64,000 nucleotides of DNA from an uncultured bacterium (GTDB lineage Bacteria; Krumholzibacteriota; Krumholzibacteriia; LZORAL124-64-63): contig CALMJK010000016.1 of NCBI GenBank assembly GCA_937864225.1, forward strand, positions 160,030 through 224,029, read 5' to 3'. Below, piece after piece: positions 57,454-64,000 of the stretch (the stretch's first letter is position 1; each line of letters begins with the position of its first letter). The notes under the pieces were generated by a model, which saw only the letters and a program-made list of their open reading frames with translations, did no database searches and was not told the DNA's origin. Position numbers and translations under genes: made by a program.

Positions 57454-59277
57454 ATGAACGCGCCCGTGCCCAAGCCGATCCGGCTGCTCGACAGCGCGAC
57501 CATCGACCGCATCGCCGCCGGCGAAGTGGTCGAGCGGCCGGCGTCCGTGGTGAAGGAGCTGGTGGAGAACGCTCTCGACGCCGGCGCGCGCAGCCTGCGG
57601 GTCTCCGTGCAGAGCGGCGGCCTGGCCTCCATCAGCGTCGAGGACGACGGCCACGGCATCCCCTTCCGCGACCTGCCGCTGGCCTGCGAGCGGCACGCCA
57701 CCAGCAAGATCGGCGGCTCGGCCGACATCGTCACCATCGACACCTTCGGCTTCCGCGGCGAGGCGCTGGCGAGCATCGCCTCCGTCAGCCGCCTCACGCT
57801 GGTTTCGCGCGCGCAGGGGGAGGAGGTGGGCGGAATGCTGACGCTGGCCGCGGGGCAGGTCGAGCGGCGCGAGCCCACGCCCCGCAACCGCGGCACGACC
57901 GTGCGCGTCGACGACCTCTTCTTCAACACGCCGGCCCGGCGCAAGTACCTGGGCACGGCCGCCGCCGAGCAGCGCGCCGTCGTGAACGTCATCACCGCCT
58001 ACGCCCTGGCCAACCCCGAGGTGCGCTGGTGCCTGCTGGCCGACGGCGAGACGCTGCTCGATCTGCTGCCGGTCGACTCCCTGCCCGCGCGGGCGCGCGA
58101 GCTGCTCGGGCCCTCCGTCATGGAGCACATGGCGCGCTTCGAGAAGGGGCAGGGGGGCCTGAGCGTGGCGGGCCTAGCCTCGCGCCCGACCTGGACGCGC
58201 GGCAACCGCACGCAGCAGTACGTCTACGTCAACCGCCGCCCGGTGCGCGGCGCCGCCCTCTCGCAAGCCATCGCGCAGGCCTACCGCGACGTCATTCCGC
58301 CAGGCCGCCATCCCGTGGCCATCGTGTTCGTGCAGGTGCCACTGGGCGAGGTGGACGTGAACGTGCACCCCGCCAAGACCGAGGTGCGCCTGCTGCTCGA
58401 GCGCAGCGTGTACTCGCTCATCCACGGCGGTTTGCAGGAAGGCTTGAACCTGCGCCGGGTCGCGCCGCCGGAGTTCGACGGCGCCGCCTTGCCCACTGCT
58501 GCCGCGAGCGCCGATCCGGAGCGCCTGGAGGGCTTGCTGGCCGGCCTGGCGAGCGCCGAGCGCGACTATCTCGAGCGCCGTTTCGGCCAGCACGACGACA
58601 AGGACTGGCCGGCAGGGCAGGCCGATCTCTTCGGCGCCCAGGGCGCGACGGGCGCGGGCGCCGGGCCGACCGCCCCGCCCCGCGCGGGCGACGAGCTGCT
58701 GCAACGCTCGGCGCCCTTCTGGCAGCTGCACCGCACCTACATCCTGGCGCAGACACGCGGCGGCCTGGTCGTGATCGACCAGCACAGCGGCCACGAGCGC
58801 ATCCTCTACAACGAGGCCGCGCGCGCGCTGGGGGAGGGGGCGGCGAGCCTGTCCACGCAGCAGCTGCTCTTTCCCGCGACGCTCGACCTGACGCCCGCGC
58901 AAGTGCAGGCCTTCCTGGCGCACGAGCCGCAGTTGGCCCGGCTGGGCTTTTTGATCCAGCCGTTCGGCGGGCACGCGGTGCTGGTGCAAGGCATCCCCAC
59001 GCACCTGAAGAACTGGGCCGAGGGACAGCTGCTCTTGGACATGCTCGACGACCTGGCCGACAGCGGCGACGCCGGCGACGAGAGCCGCAAGGCGCTGCTC
59101 GCCAGCTACGCCTGCCACGGCGCCGTGCGGGCGGGCGAGCTGCTTACGGTGGCCGAGATGCAGAACCTCGTGGACCGCCTCTTCGCCACCGACCTGCCGC
59201 TCTCCTGCCCGCACGGGCGCCCGACGCTCATCCAGCTGGGCCTCGACGAGCTGGAGAAGCGCTTCGGGCGGCGTTGA
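57454..59277 (+). CDS. mutL: DNA mismatch repair protein MutL
   Basis: 607 residues. GHKL ATPase motifs are intact: ENALDAGA, DDGHGIP, ATSKI, TFGFRGEALASIASV. The C-terminal part has the endonuclease-type layout: DQHSGHERILYN where the consensus is DQHA(X)2E(X)4E (Ala to Ser and last Glu to Asn, with Glu one residue later), SYACHGAVRAGE and CPHGRPT. Probably nicks DNA in methyl-independent repair, though the changed motif leaves this open. ATG 57454 with AGAGGT; the frame upstream adds 25 unconserved residues. Confidence 0.95.
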   Translation: MNAPVPKPIRLLDSATIDRIAAGEVVERPASVVKELVENALDAGARSLRVSVQSGGLASISVEDDGHGIPFRDLPLACERHATSKIGGSADIVTIDTFGFRGEALASIASVSRLTLVSRAQGEEVGGMLTLAAGQVERREPTPRNRGTTVRVDDLFFNTPARRKYLGTAAAEQRAVVNVITAYALANPEVRWCLLADGETLLDLLPVDSLPARARELLGPSVMEHMARFEKGQGGLSVAGLASRPTWTRGNRTQQYVYVNRRPVRGAALSQAIAQAYRDVIPPGRHPVAIVFVQVPLGEVDVNVHPAKTEVRLLLERSVYSLIHGGLQEGLNLRRVAPPEFDGAALPTAAASADPERLEGLLAGLASAERDYLERRFGQHDDKDWPAGQADLFGAQGATGAGAGPTAPPRAGDELLQRSAPFWQLHRTYILAQTRGGLVVIDQHSGHERILYNEAARALGEGAASLSTQQLLFPATLDLTPAQVQAFLAHEPQLARLGFLIQPFGGHAVLVQGIPTHLKNWAEGQLLLDMLDDLADSGDAGDESRKALLASYACHGAVRAGELLTVAEMQNLVDRLFATDLPLSCPHGRPTLIQLGLDELEKRFGRR

Positions 59278-60224
59278 TGGATCCCGCCGGCGGCGCCCCC
59301 GGGGGCGTCTGTCCCGTGCTGGCCGGGCCCACGGGAGTCGGCAAGACGGCTCTCGTGCTCGAGCTGGCGGCGCGCCTGCCGCTCGAGGTCATCTCGCTCG
59401 ACAGCCGCCAGATCTATCGCGGCCTGCGCCTGGGCACCGCGCAGCCGACGGCCGAGGAGCAGGCGGTCTGCCGCCATCACCTGATCGACTTCGTGCCGCC
59501 CACGCAAGCGTACTCGGCCGCCCGTTTCCGGCGCGACTTCAGCGCCGCCTGGCGCGACGTGCGCGCTCGCGGCAAGGTGCCGCTCTTGGTCGGGGGCGCG
59601 GGCCTGTACCTGGCGGCCGTGCAGAAGGGGCTGCTGCGCGTGCCCGGCCTTGACCCGGCCACGACCGAGCGCGTGCGCGCGCAACTGGCACCCCTGCCGG
59701 ACGAGGAGATCCGCGCCCGCCTGCGCGAGGCCGACCCCGCCAGCTGGGAGCGCATCCCGCCCGCCGATCGCTACCGCAGCCAGCGCGCGCTGGAGATCTG
59801 TCTGGCCACCGGACGGGCGATGTCCGCCCACCTGGCCGAGCAGGTCCCCGATCCGGCGCTGGGCCTGCGCTTTCCGCTGGTGTACGTGACCCGGCCGCGC
59901 GCCGAGCTGCACGCGCGTATCGCCACGCGCGCCCGCGCCATGCTGCGCGCGGGCTGGATCGCCGAGACGGAGGAGCTGATGCGCGAGCACGGCCCCGCCG
60001 CGCGCGCCCTGCGCGCCATCGGCTACCGCCAGATCGTGGCCTGCGTGCAGGGCCAGCTGCTGCCCAACGCGCTCGAGGACCGCATCGTCGCGGGCACGCG
60101 CCAGTACGCCAAGCGCCAGGAGACCTGGTTCCGCCCGCTGCCCAAGGCCGCGACGGGTGCACCCGACGACCCGGCGCTGCGCCAGACGCTGGCGCGCCTG
60201 CTCGAAGAAGCCGCCGCAACCTGA
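59277..60224 (+). CDS. miaA: tRNA dimethylallyltransferase MiaA
   Basis: 315 residues. Walker A AGPTGVGKTALV near residue 16, then SLDSRQIYRGLRLGTAQPT, VGGAGLYL and AIGYRQIV, and RQYAKRQETWFR at the C-terminal side. Adds the isopentenyl group to A37 of UNN-reading tRNAs; MiaB (elsewhere in the window) then methylthiolates it. ATG 59277 overlaps the mutL stop (TGATG), the usual mutL-miaA order. Confidence 0.95.
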   Translation: MDPAGGAPGGVCPVLAGPTGVGKTALVLELAARLPLEVISLDSRQIYRGLRLGTAQPTAEEQAVCRHHLIDFVPPTQAYSAARFRRDFSAAWRDVRARGKVPLLVGGAGLYLAAVQKGLLRVPGLDPATTERVRAQLAPLPDEEIRARLREADPASWERIPPADRYRSQRALEICLATGRAMSAHLAEQVPDPALGLRFPLVYVTRPRAELHARIATRARAMLRAGWIAETEELMREHGPAARALRAIGYRQIVACVQGQLLPNALEDRIVAGTRQYAKRQETWFRPLPKAATGAPDDPALRQTLARLLEEAAAT

Positions 60225-60258
60225 TGCCGCCAATCGCCTTGCGCGCCCCGCGCCGCCC

Positions 60259-60287
60259 TTGACATCCCCACCCCGCCGGGATACCTT
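60259..60287 (+). promoter_or_regulatory. tRNA-Gly promoter
   Basis: Perfect TTGACA (60259-60264), 17 bp, TACCTT (60282-60287), ending 12 nt before the mature tRNA 5' end, as expected for a stable-RNA promoter. Confidence 0.62.
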
Positions 60288-60299
60288 GCCCCTCACGGA

Positions 60300-60375
60300 G
60301 CGGGCATAGCTCAGTTGGTAGAGCATCAGCTTCCCAAGCTGAGGGTCGCGAGTTCGAGCCTCGTTGCCCGCTCCA
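60300..60375 (+). tRNA. tRNA-Gly (anticodon CCC)
   Basis: 76 nt including encoded CCA (60373-60375). Acceptor stem GCGGGCA / TGCCCGC pairs fully; D arm GCTC-AGTTGGTA-GAGC; anticodon stem TCAGC / GCTGA with loop TTCCCAA, anticodon CCC at 60333-60335; T loop TTCGAGC is of the normal form. Discriminator T before CCA. Reads GGG codons, which are common in GC-rich genomes. Confidence 0.96.
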
Positions 60376-60386
60376 ATAAGTGATGA

Positions 60387-60426
60387 AGCGACCGGCAGTT
60401 ACAGAAGCTGCCGGTCGCTCTGTTTT
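60387..60426 (+). terminator. Intrinsic terminator of tRNA-Gly
   Basis: A perfect 12-bp stem (A + GCGACCGGCAG with its complement) and a 9-nt loop, followed by TCTGTTTT. The best rho-independent terminator in the window, 11 nt after the tRNA. Confidence 0.88.
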
Positions 60427-60527
60427 GCGAAGTATGTTCTGCGTACCTGTTTCGGATACGGGGCCGCCATGTGGAAGCTTGCCGGTTGCGGCGATTCACC
60501 AAGTCCGAGGTGGACAACCCGCAGATG

Positions 60528-60567
60528 TGTTGTTATTATTTGACAACAGCGACGTCGAAGTTATCAA
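60528..60567 (+). promoter_or_regulatory. Promoter and operator-like dyad of the XRE/ImmA operon
   Basis: TTGACA (60540-60545), 16 bp, TATCAA (60562-60567). A dyad TGTTGT (60528-60533) / ACAACA (60543-60548) with a 9-nt AT-rich spacer overlaps the -35 box, where an XRE protein would be expected to repress its own operon. The gap from the tRNA terminator to the gene (about 190 nt) holds no other feature I can support. Confidence 0.6.
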
Positions 60568-60616
60568 CGGTCTCCAGGGGCCGTCAGACCTGCAGAGATT
60601 GAAGGGGAGGTGGACC

Positions 60617-60985
60617 ATGAGTTCGAAGTTCGGTGACTTCTTCCGAGAGCGCCGGATCGGGCTCGGGTTGACGCTTAGGCGCTTTTGCTCCGACGCGGGC
60701 CTCGATCCGGGCAATGTCAGTAAGATCGAGCGCGGCCTTCTGCCACCGCCAGGAAGAGAAAAACTTGAGGAGTATGCCAGCCACCTGAGGCTTTTGCCTG
60801 GCTCCGACGCCTACCTTGAGTTTTTCGATCTCGCGGCCGCCGATAGCGGTCGCCTACCAGGGGACCTCCTTGATGATGCTGAACTCGTGGATAAACTGCC
60901 GGTCCTGTTCCGCACCTTCCGCGGACAGCGAGTCTCCCCAGAGAAGATGGATGAATTGATCGAATTCATCCGTCGAGGAGGATGA
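60617..60985 (+). CDS. XRE-family HTH protein (antitoxin- or phage-repressor-like)
   Basis: 122 residues. Residues about 6-65 form an HTH_3 domain: FFRERRIGLGLTLRRFCSDA, GLDPGNVSKIERGLLPPP. The rest is a helical extension (EYASHLRLL, DLLDDAELVDKLPVLF). It should bind DNA and repress its own promoter dyad. ATG 60617 follows GGGGAGG; the frame extends to 60380 but without conserved sequence. GC is clearly lower than in the housekeeping genes. Overlaps or abuts the ImmA/IrrE gene, forming a two-gene unit. Confidence 0.82.
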   Translation: MSSKFGDFFRERRIGLGLTLRRFCSDAGLDPGNVSKIERGLLPPPGREKLEEYASHLRLLPGSDAYLEFFDLAAADSGRLPGDLLDDAELVDKLPVLFRTFRGQRVSPEKMDELIEFIRRGG

Positions 60986-60987
60986 GA

Positions 60988-61611
60988 TTGGCTCAACCGG
61001 CCAAAGCCCCGGTACTCAGTTACGACCAGATCGCGGTGGTTGCGTCCAAGTTCCTAGCTCGCCACCATCCGGAGGAAACATTCCCGATCCCAATTGAAGA
61101 GATCGTCGAGTTGAAACTCGGCATTAGAGTGTACCCATGCCCTGGTCTGCGCGCGCAGCACGGCATTGAGGGCTACATCTCCAGGGACCTGAAGACGATC
61201 ACCGTCGATCTGAATCTCTTCGAAGACCCTAGCTTGGAATCCAGATATCGGTTCACCTTGGCGCACGAGTTGGCGCATCACGAACTTCATCGGGACTTGT
61301 TCGCCTCGGCTAGCTACTCAGACATCAACGGTTACAAGAAATTCTGCCAGTCTCTCTCGGAAGAGAACACGGACTGGTACGAGTGGCAAGGCTTCGCCTT
61401 TGCGGGGCTCGTATTGGTTCCAAGGCCAGCGTTGCGGCAGCAATTCGATCTCCTGATTGAGCGCGCCGAGCAGGAGATGGGGGCGGCGTTCAGTGACTGG
61501 CGGGAGGAGGTCTTCTCGAGGACCTGCATGGCACTTCAGCGCCAGTTCGGCGTGTCCCCGGGCACGCTGCGGAAACGCCTGAAAAAGGACGGCATTCAGC
61601 CACTCGGCTGA
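60988..61611 (+). CDS. ImmA/IrrE-family metallopeptidase (COG2856)
   Basis: 207 residues. Zinc motif LAHELAHHELH near residue 93, with a Glu-rich helix later; the N-terminal part EEIVELKLGIRVYPCPG and EGYISRDLKTITVD is the usual domain entry. Relatives cleave XRE repressors (ImmA of ICEBs1, IrrE/PprI of Deinococcus) or act as putative toxins with an XRE antitoxin. Start TTG 60988 has GAGGAGG at proper spacing; ATG 60982 directly abuts that site and is unlikely. The protein may cleave its XRE partner; this is inference. Lower GC suggests transfer. Confidence 0.85.
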   Translation: MAQPAKAPVLSYDQIAVVASKFLARHHPEETFPIPIEEIVELKLGIRVYPCPGLRAQHGIEGYISRDLKTITVDLNLFEDPSLESRYRFTLAHELAHHELHRDLFASASYSDINGYKKFCQSLSEENTDWYEWQGFAFAGLVLVPRPALRQQFDLLIERAEQEMGAAFSDWREEVFSRTCMALQRQFGVSPGTLRKRLKKDGIQPLG

Positions 61612-61911
61612 CCGCACCCGCTCATACGCACTAGCCGTGCTCAGATCCAGCCGCCCTCATCGCCTCCCAAACTCTGCGTCGGGCGCTGTATCGTCTTTTC
61701 GATAGCTCTGTGCGCTCGGGGGCACGGTGCCGGAGTCCCCGCTGCCGGCCGGCGCAGAGGACAAAAGACGCAAGGCGCTTGAGCGAAACGGTTTGTGCGC
61801 TCGGTTCGCGCGCGCATTCACCGGGCACGGGGTTTGGTTCTTCTGGCGTCAGCGCGGACGGGATGGCCCGCCCGATCCGCGGTTCGCTGGCAACGCTGGG
61901 AGGTGCCCGAC
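61612..61911. other. Gap without a recognisable gene
   Basis: 300 nt between the ImmA-like gene and the next start. Short open frames exist on both strands but none has both a Shine-Dalgarno and conserved-looking sequence. No terminator with T-run, tRNA-end repeat or insertion sequence end is visible. Confidence 0.5.
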
Positions 61912-62535
61912 ATGAAGGCCATCGCGATCGCGATCTGCCTGGCCCTGCTCGTGAATCCCGAAATGGGGCAGGCGACGAAGTCCAGCGCCCTCACGCCGGC
62001 CAGTTCGATCGGCGTGGCCGGCGAGCCGGGGGCGCCGAACAGCTTCCGGCCGAAGTCGCCGGGCAAGGCGACCAGGCTTTCCACGTTTGCGACCCTGGCG
62101 CCGCTCTGTCTTGGGCTGCAGCTCACCAAGAACGACGGCCTTGCGTCTTCCGTCGGGGGCACCATGGCGGTGGCCGGCGTCCTGTTCGGCCCGTCCGTCG
62201 GGTACTTCTATGGGGGCTGCGGACGCCGCGGCATGACCGGGATCGCGGTCCGCGTCGGTTTCTCGGCGCTGGGCGCCATTGCCGCCACGCAAGCGGAGTG
62301 GCCCAACCTGATATCGTTGAGTGGCGACAGCGGTGAACCGAACGCGGCGGCGCAACTGACCGCCGTGGCCTTCACGCTCGTCTTCGTCGACATGGTGCTG
62401 GACATAGTGCAGGTGTCGCGCGCCGTGCGACGCCAGAACGTGCTGCGCGCTCGACAGGCGCCCATGGCAACGCCGCTCTTTCAGGCCCCCTTCGGCTCGC
62501 AACGGCCCGCCGTGGGCCTGCGCATTCGGTTTTGA
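61912..62535 (+). CDS. Hypothetical exported or membrane protein
   Basis: 207 residues. An N-terminal signal-like segment (MKAIAIAICLALLVNP) is followed by two or three hydrophobic helices (about 85-105 GGTMAVAGVLFGPSVGYFYG; TGIAVRVGFSALGAIA; AFTLVFVDMVLDIV). It ends in IRF, as some outer-membrane proteins do, but no barrel is evident. I do not recognise the family. ATG 61912 has GGGAGG at 8-nt spacing, and GC returns to the local high value. Neighbours (ImmA pair, kinase) give no clear clue. Confidence 0.6.
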   Translation: MKAIAIAICLALLVNPEMGQATKSSALTPASSIGVAGEPGAPNSFRPKSPGKATRLSTFATLAPLCLGLQLTKNDGLASSVGGTMAVAGVLFGPSVGYFYGGCGRRGMTGIAVRVGFSALGAIAATQAEWPNLISLSGDSGEPNAAAQLTAVAFTLVFVDMVLDIVQVSRAVRRQNVLRARQAPMATPLFQAPFGSQRPAVGLRIRF

Positions 62536-62648
62536 CCGGGTCCACCGCCGCATTCCCGCTGACATCGGCCCGCTGGCTCTGATAGATTGGAGGTCGCCCG
62601 GCCGTCCGGTCGAGGGTCTGCGCCGCGCGGCGCCTTGGGGAAGATTGC

Positions 62649-64000
62649 ATGATCGGCCAGATGATTTCCCACTACCGCGTCGTCGCCAAGCTGGGCGAGG
62701 GCGGGATGGGCGTGGTCTACCGCGCCGAGGATCTCGCCCTCGGTCGGACGGTGGCCTTGAAATTCCTGCCGCCGGACTCCGCGACCCGCGAGGAGGATCG
62801 GGCCCGTCTCGTGCAGGAGGCGCGCGCCGCCGCCGCGCTGTTGCATCCCAACATCTGCCCCGTGCATGAAATCGCCGAGGCCGACGGACGGACCTTCATC
62901 GTCATGTCCTGCCTCGAGGGCCGCAGCCTGCGCGATCGGCTGCGCGAGGGGCCCGTCGGCTTCGACGAGGCCCTGAGCATCGCCAGCCAGGTCGGCGCGG
63001 CCCTGGTCGCGGCGCACGCGCGCGGCATCGTCCATCGCGACGTCAAGCCGGCCAACGTCATGTTGGTGCCCGACGAGGGGGAAGGGGCGGAGCGCGCGGT
63101 CCTCATGGACTTCGGGCTGGCCCGCGTCGGCGACGCCACGCGCCTGACCGAGACGGGGACGACCCCCGGCACGCCCGCGTACATGGCTCCGGAGCAGGTG
63201 CTGGGCCAGGCGATCGACCAGCGGACCGACGTGTGGGCGCTGGGCGTGCTCCTGCACGAGATGCTGGCCGGGCGTCCGCCTTTTCGCGGCGATTATGCGG
63301 CCGCGCTGGCCCACGCCATCGTCCACGACGAGCTCGCGCCGCTCGCCGGCGCCGCCGGCGACCTTCCTGCGGGCCTCGACGGCGTCTTGGCGCGCGCGCT
63401 GGCGAAGGACGCCGACCGGCGCTACCGGTGCGTCGCGGATCTGCTGCGGGATCTCGCGACCTTGGCGGCCGATCGCCGGGCGCTGCCGGCGGGGCGCGCG
63501 CGGCGCGAACGCGGTCTGCAGGCGCGCTGGCGCCGCTGGAGACCGGCCCAACGCGCCGCGGCGGTCGGCGCGGCGGCGATCCTGCTGGCCGCCGTGGCCT
63601 GGGGCGTCGCGCAGCTGGCGCTGTCGCCGCCGCGCATCGATTCCCTCGCCGTGCTGCCGCTGGCGGACCTCTCCGGCGCGCCGGATCAGCAGTACTTCGC
63701 GGACGGCATGACCGACGAGCTGATCGGGCAGCTCGGCAAGATTCGCGCCCTGAAGGTGATCTCGCGCACCTCGAGCATGAGCTTCAAGGGCGTCGAGCGC
63801 CCGCTGCCGGAGATCGCGCGCGTCCTGGACGTCGGGGCGGTGCTGGAAGGCTCGGTCCGGCAGGCGGGTGACCGGGTGCGGATCTCCTTGCGCCTGGTGG
63901 ACGCGCGCACCGACCGGGGCATGTGGGCGGACACGTACGACGTCACGCTGGCCGACGTGTTCTCGGCCCAGCGGGACGTGGCTTTGCAGGTCGTGCAGGC
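62649..64000 (+). CDS. Ser/Thr protein kinase with TolB-like sensor domain (3' end beyond window)
   Basis: 450 codons visible; the gene runs off the right edge. Hanks-type kinase at 1-270: P-loop [14 protein letters not shown], Lys in VALKFLPP, catalytic [10 protein letters not shown] near 128, DFGLA, and TPAYMAPEQ. One membrane helix at about 302-325 leads to an extracytoplasmic TolB/FlgO-like domain starting [12 protein letters not shown] and containing [15 protein letters not shown]. This is a common kinase architecture in Eisenbacteria, Acidobacteria and relatives; TPRs often follow. ATG 62649 with a GGGGA site. Substrate and signal unknown. Confidence 0.88.
   Translation, partial: MIGQMISHYRVVAKLGEGGMGVVYRAEDLALGRTVALKFLPPDSATREEDRARLVQEARAAAALLHPNICPVHEIAEADGRTFIVMSCLEGRSLRDRLREGPVGFDEALSIASQVGAALVAAHARGIVHRDVKPANVMLVPDEGEGAERAVLMDFGLARVGDATRLTETGTTPGTPAYMAPEQVLGQAIDQRTDVWALGVLLHEMLAGRPPFRGDYAAALAHAIVHDELAPLAGAAGDLPAGLDGVLARALAKDADRRYRCVADLLRDLATLAADRRALPAGRARRERGLQARWRRWRPAQRAAAVGAAAILLAAVAWGVAQLALSPPRIDSLAVLPLADLSGAPDQQYFADGMTDELIGQLGKIRALKVISRTSSMSFKGVERPLPEIARVLDVGAVLEGSVRQAGDRVRISLRLVDARTDRGMWADTYDVTLADVFSAQRDVALQVVQ

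Noticed and set aside
60360-61911. Attachment-site duplication of the tRNA-Gly 3' end
   Set aside because: No second copy of the tRNA 3' end was found downstream, and no integrase is present.

Overview
The window is a GC-rich (roughly 70 percent or more), gene-dense stretch of bacterial chromosome with nearly all genes on the + strand. It suggests a Gram-negative bacterium: it has a PorV-like outer-membrane barrel, LapA/LapB homologues, two lytic transglycosylases and SecA. Several features point to the FCB side of the tree: a long SecA with a Cys-rich insertion, a secreted M6 protease ending in a YPNPS/FlgD-type C-terminal domain, and an Ig-like lipoprotein of the kind common in Bacteroidota relatives. 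An Eisenbacteria-, Krumholzibacteriota- or Gemmatimonadota-like lineage is my inference; nothing in the window fixes the species.

Layout. 1-4.7 kb: a 3' gene fragment, a sigma-54-type activator, a PorV-family barrel, and an MltD-type lipoprotein on the - strand. 4.9-8.8 kb: a diguanylate cyclase and ComEC. 8.8-12.9 kb: purC-purH-guaA (purine synthesis) behind a strong promoter. 12.8-18.1 kb: a secreted M6 metalloprotease and a soluble-type lytic transglycosylase that carries a strikingly AT-rich patch. 18.1-23.8 kb: a dolichol-kinase-family membrane enzyme, a TPR protein, a J-domain protein and secA. 23.9-30.4 kb: topA-trmFO-xerC-hslV-hslU, the order also known for topA-trmFO-codV-clpQ-clpY in Bacillus. 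30.4-35.1 kb: argF, an Ig-like lipoprotein, dapF-dapA-dapB. 35.1-38.2 kb: rpsT (- strand, TTG start), uvrC, xerD. 38.2-47.2 kb: trpS-scpA-scpB-rluB-hisC-aroF, a cmk::plsC fusion, and rpsA with its own promoter. 47.2-60.2 kb: mtaB, miaB, lapA, lapB, a SPOR protein, mutS, a multi-GAF protein, mutL, miaA. 60.3 kb: tRNA-Gly(CCC) with promoter and terminator. 60.4-61.6 kb: a lower-GC XRE/ImmA-IrrE pair that looks like acquired DNA. 61.9-64 kb: a small membrane protein and the start of a Ser/Thr kinase with a TolB-like sensor domain.

Functionally this is mostly housekeeping: purine, lysine/diaminopimelate, arginine and aromatic amino-acid synthesis, chromosome segregation (ScpAB, XerC, XerD), mismatch and excision repair, tRNA modification (TrmFO, MtaB, MiaB, MiaA), protein quality control and envelope biogenesis. 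Many genes overlap by 1-60 nt and are probably translationally coupled. Promoters of the form TTGACA-17-TAnnnT recur in front of transcription units and help choose start codons. The least ordinary signals are two AT-rich patches sharing the 11-mer TATTATGAAAT, the Cys-rich SecA insertion, the kinase-acyltransferase fusion, the degenerate GGDEF/GAF protein between mutS and mutL, an altered MutL endonuclease motif, and the tRNA-proximal XRE/ImmA pair. I did not find a clearly new multi-gene system.
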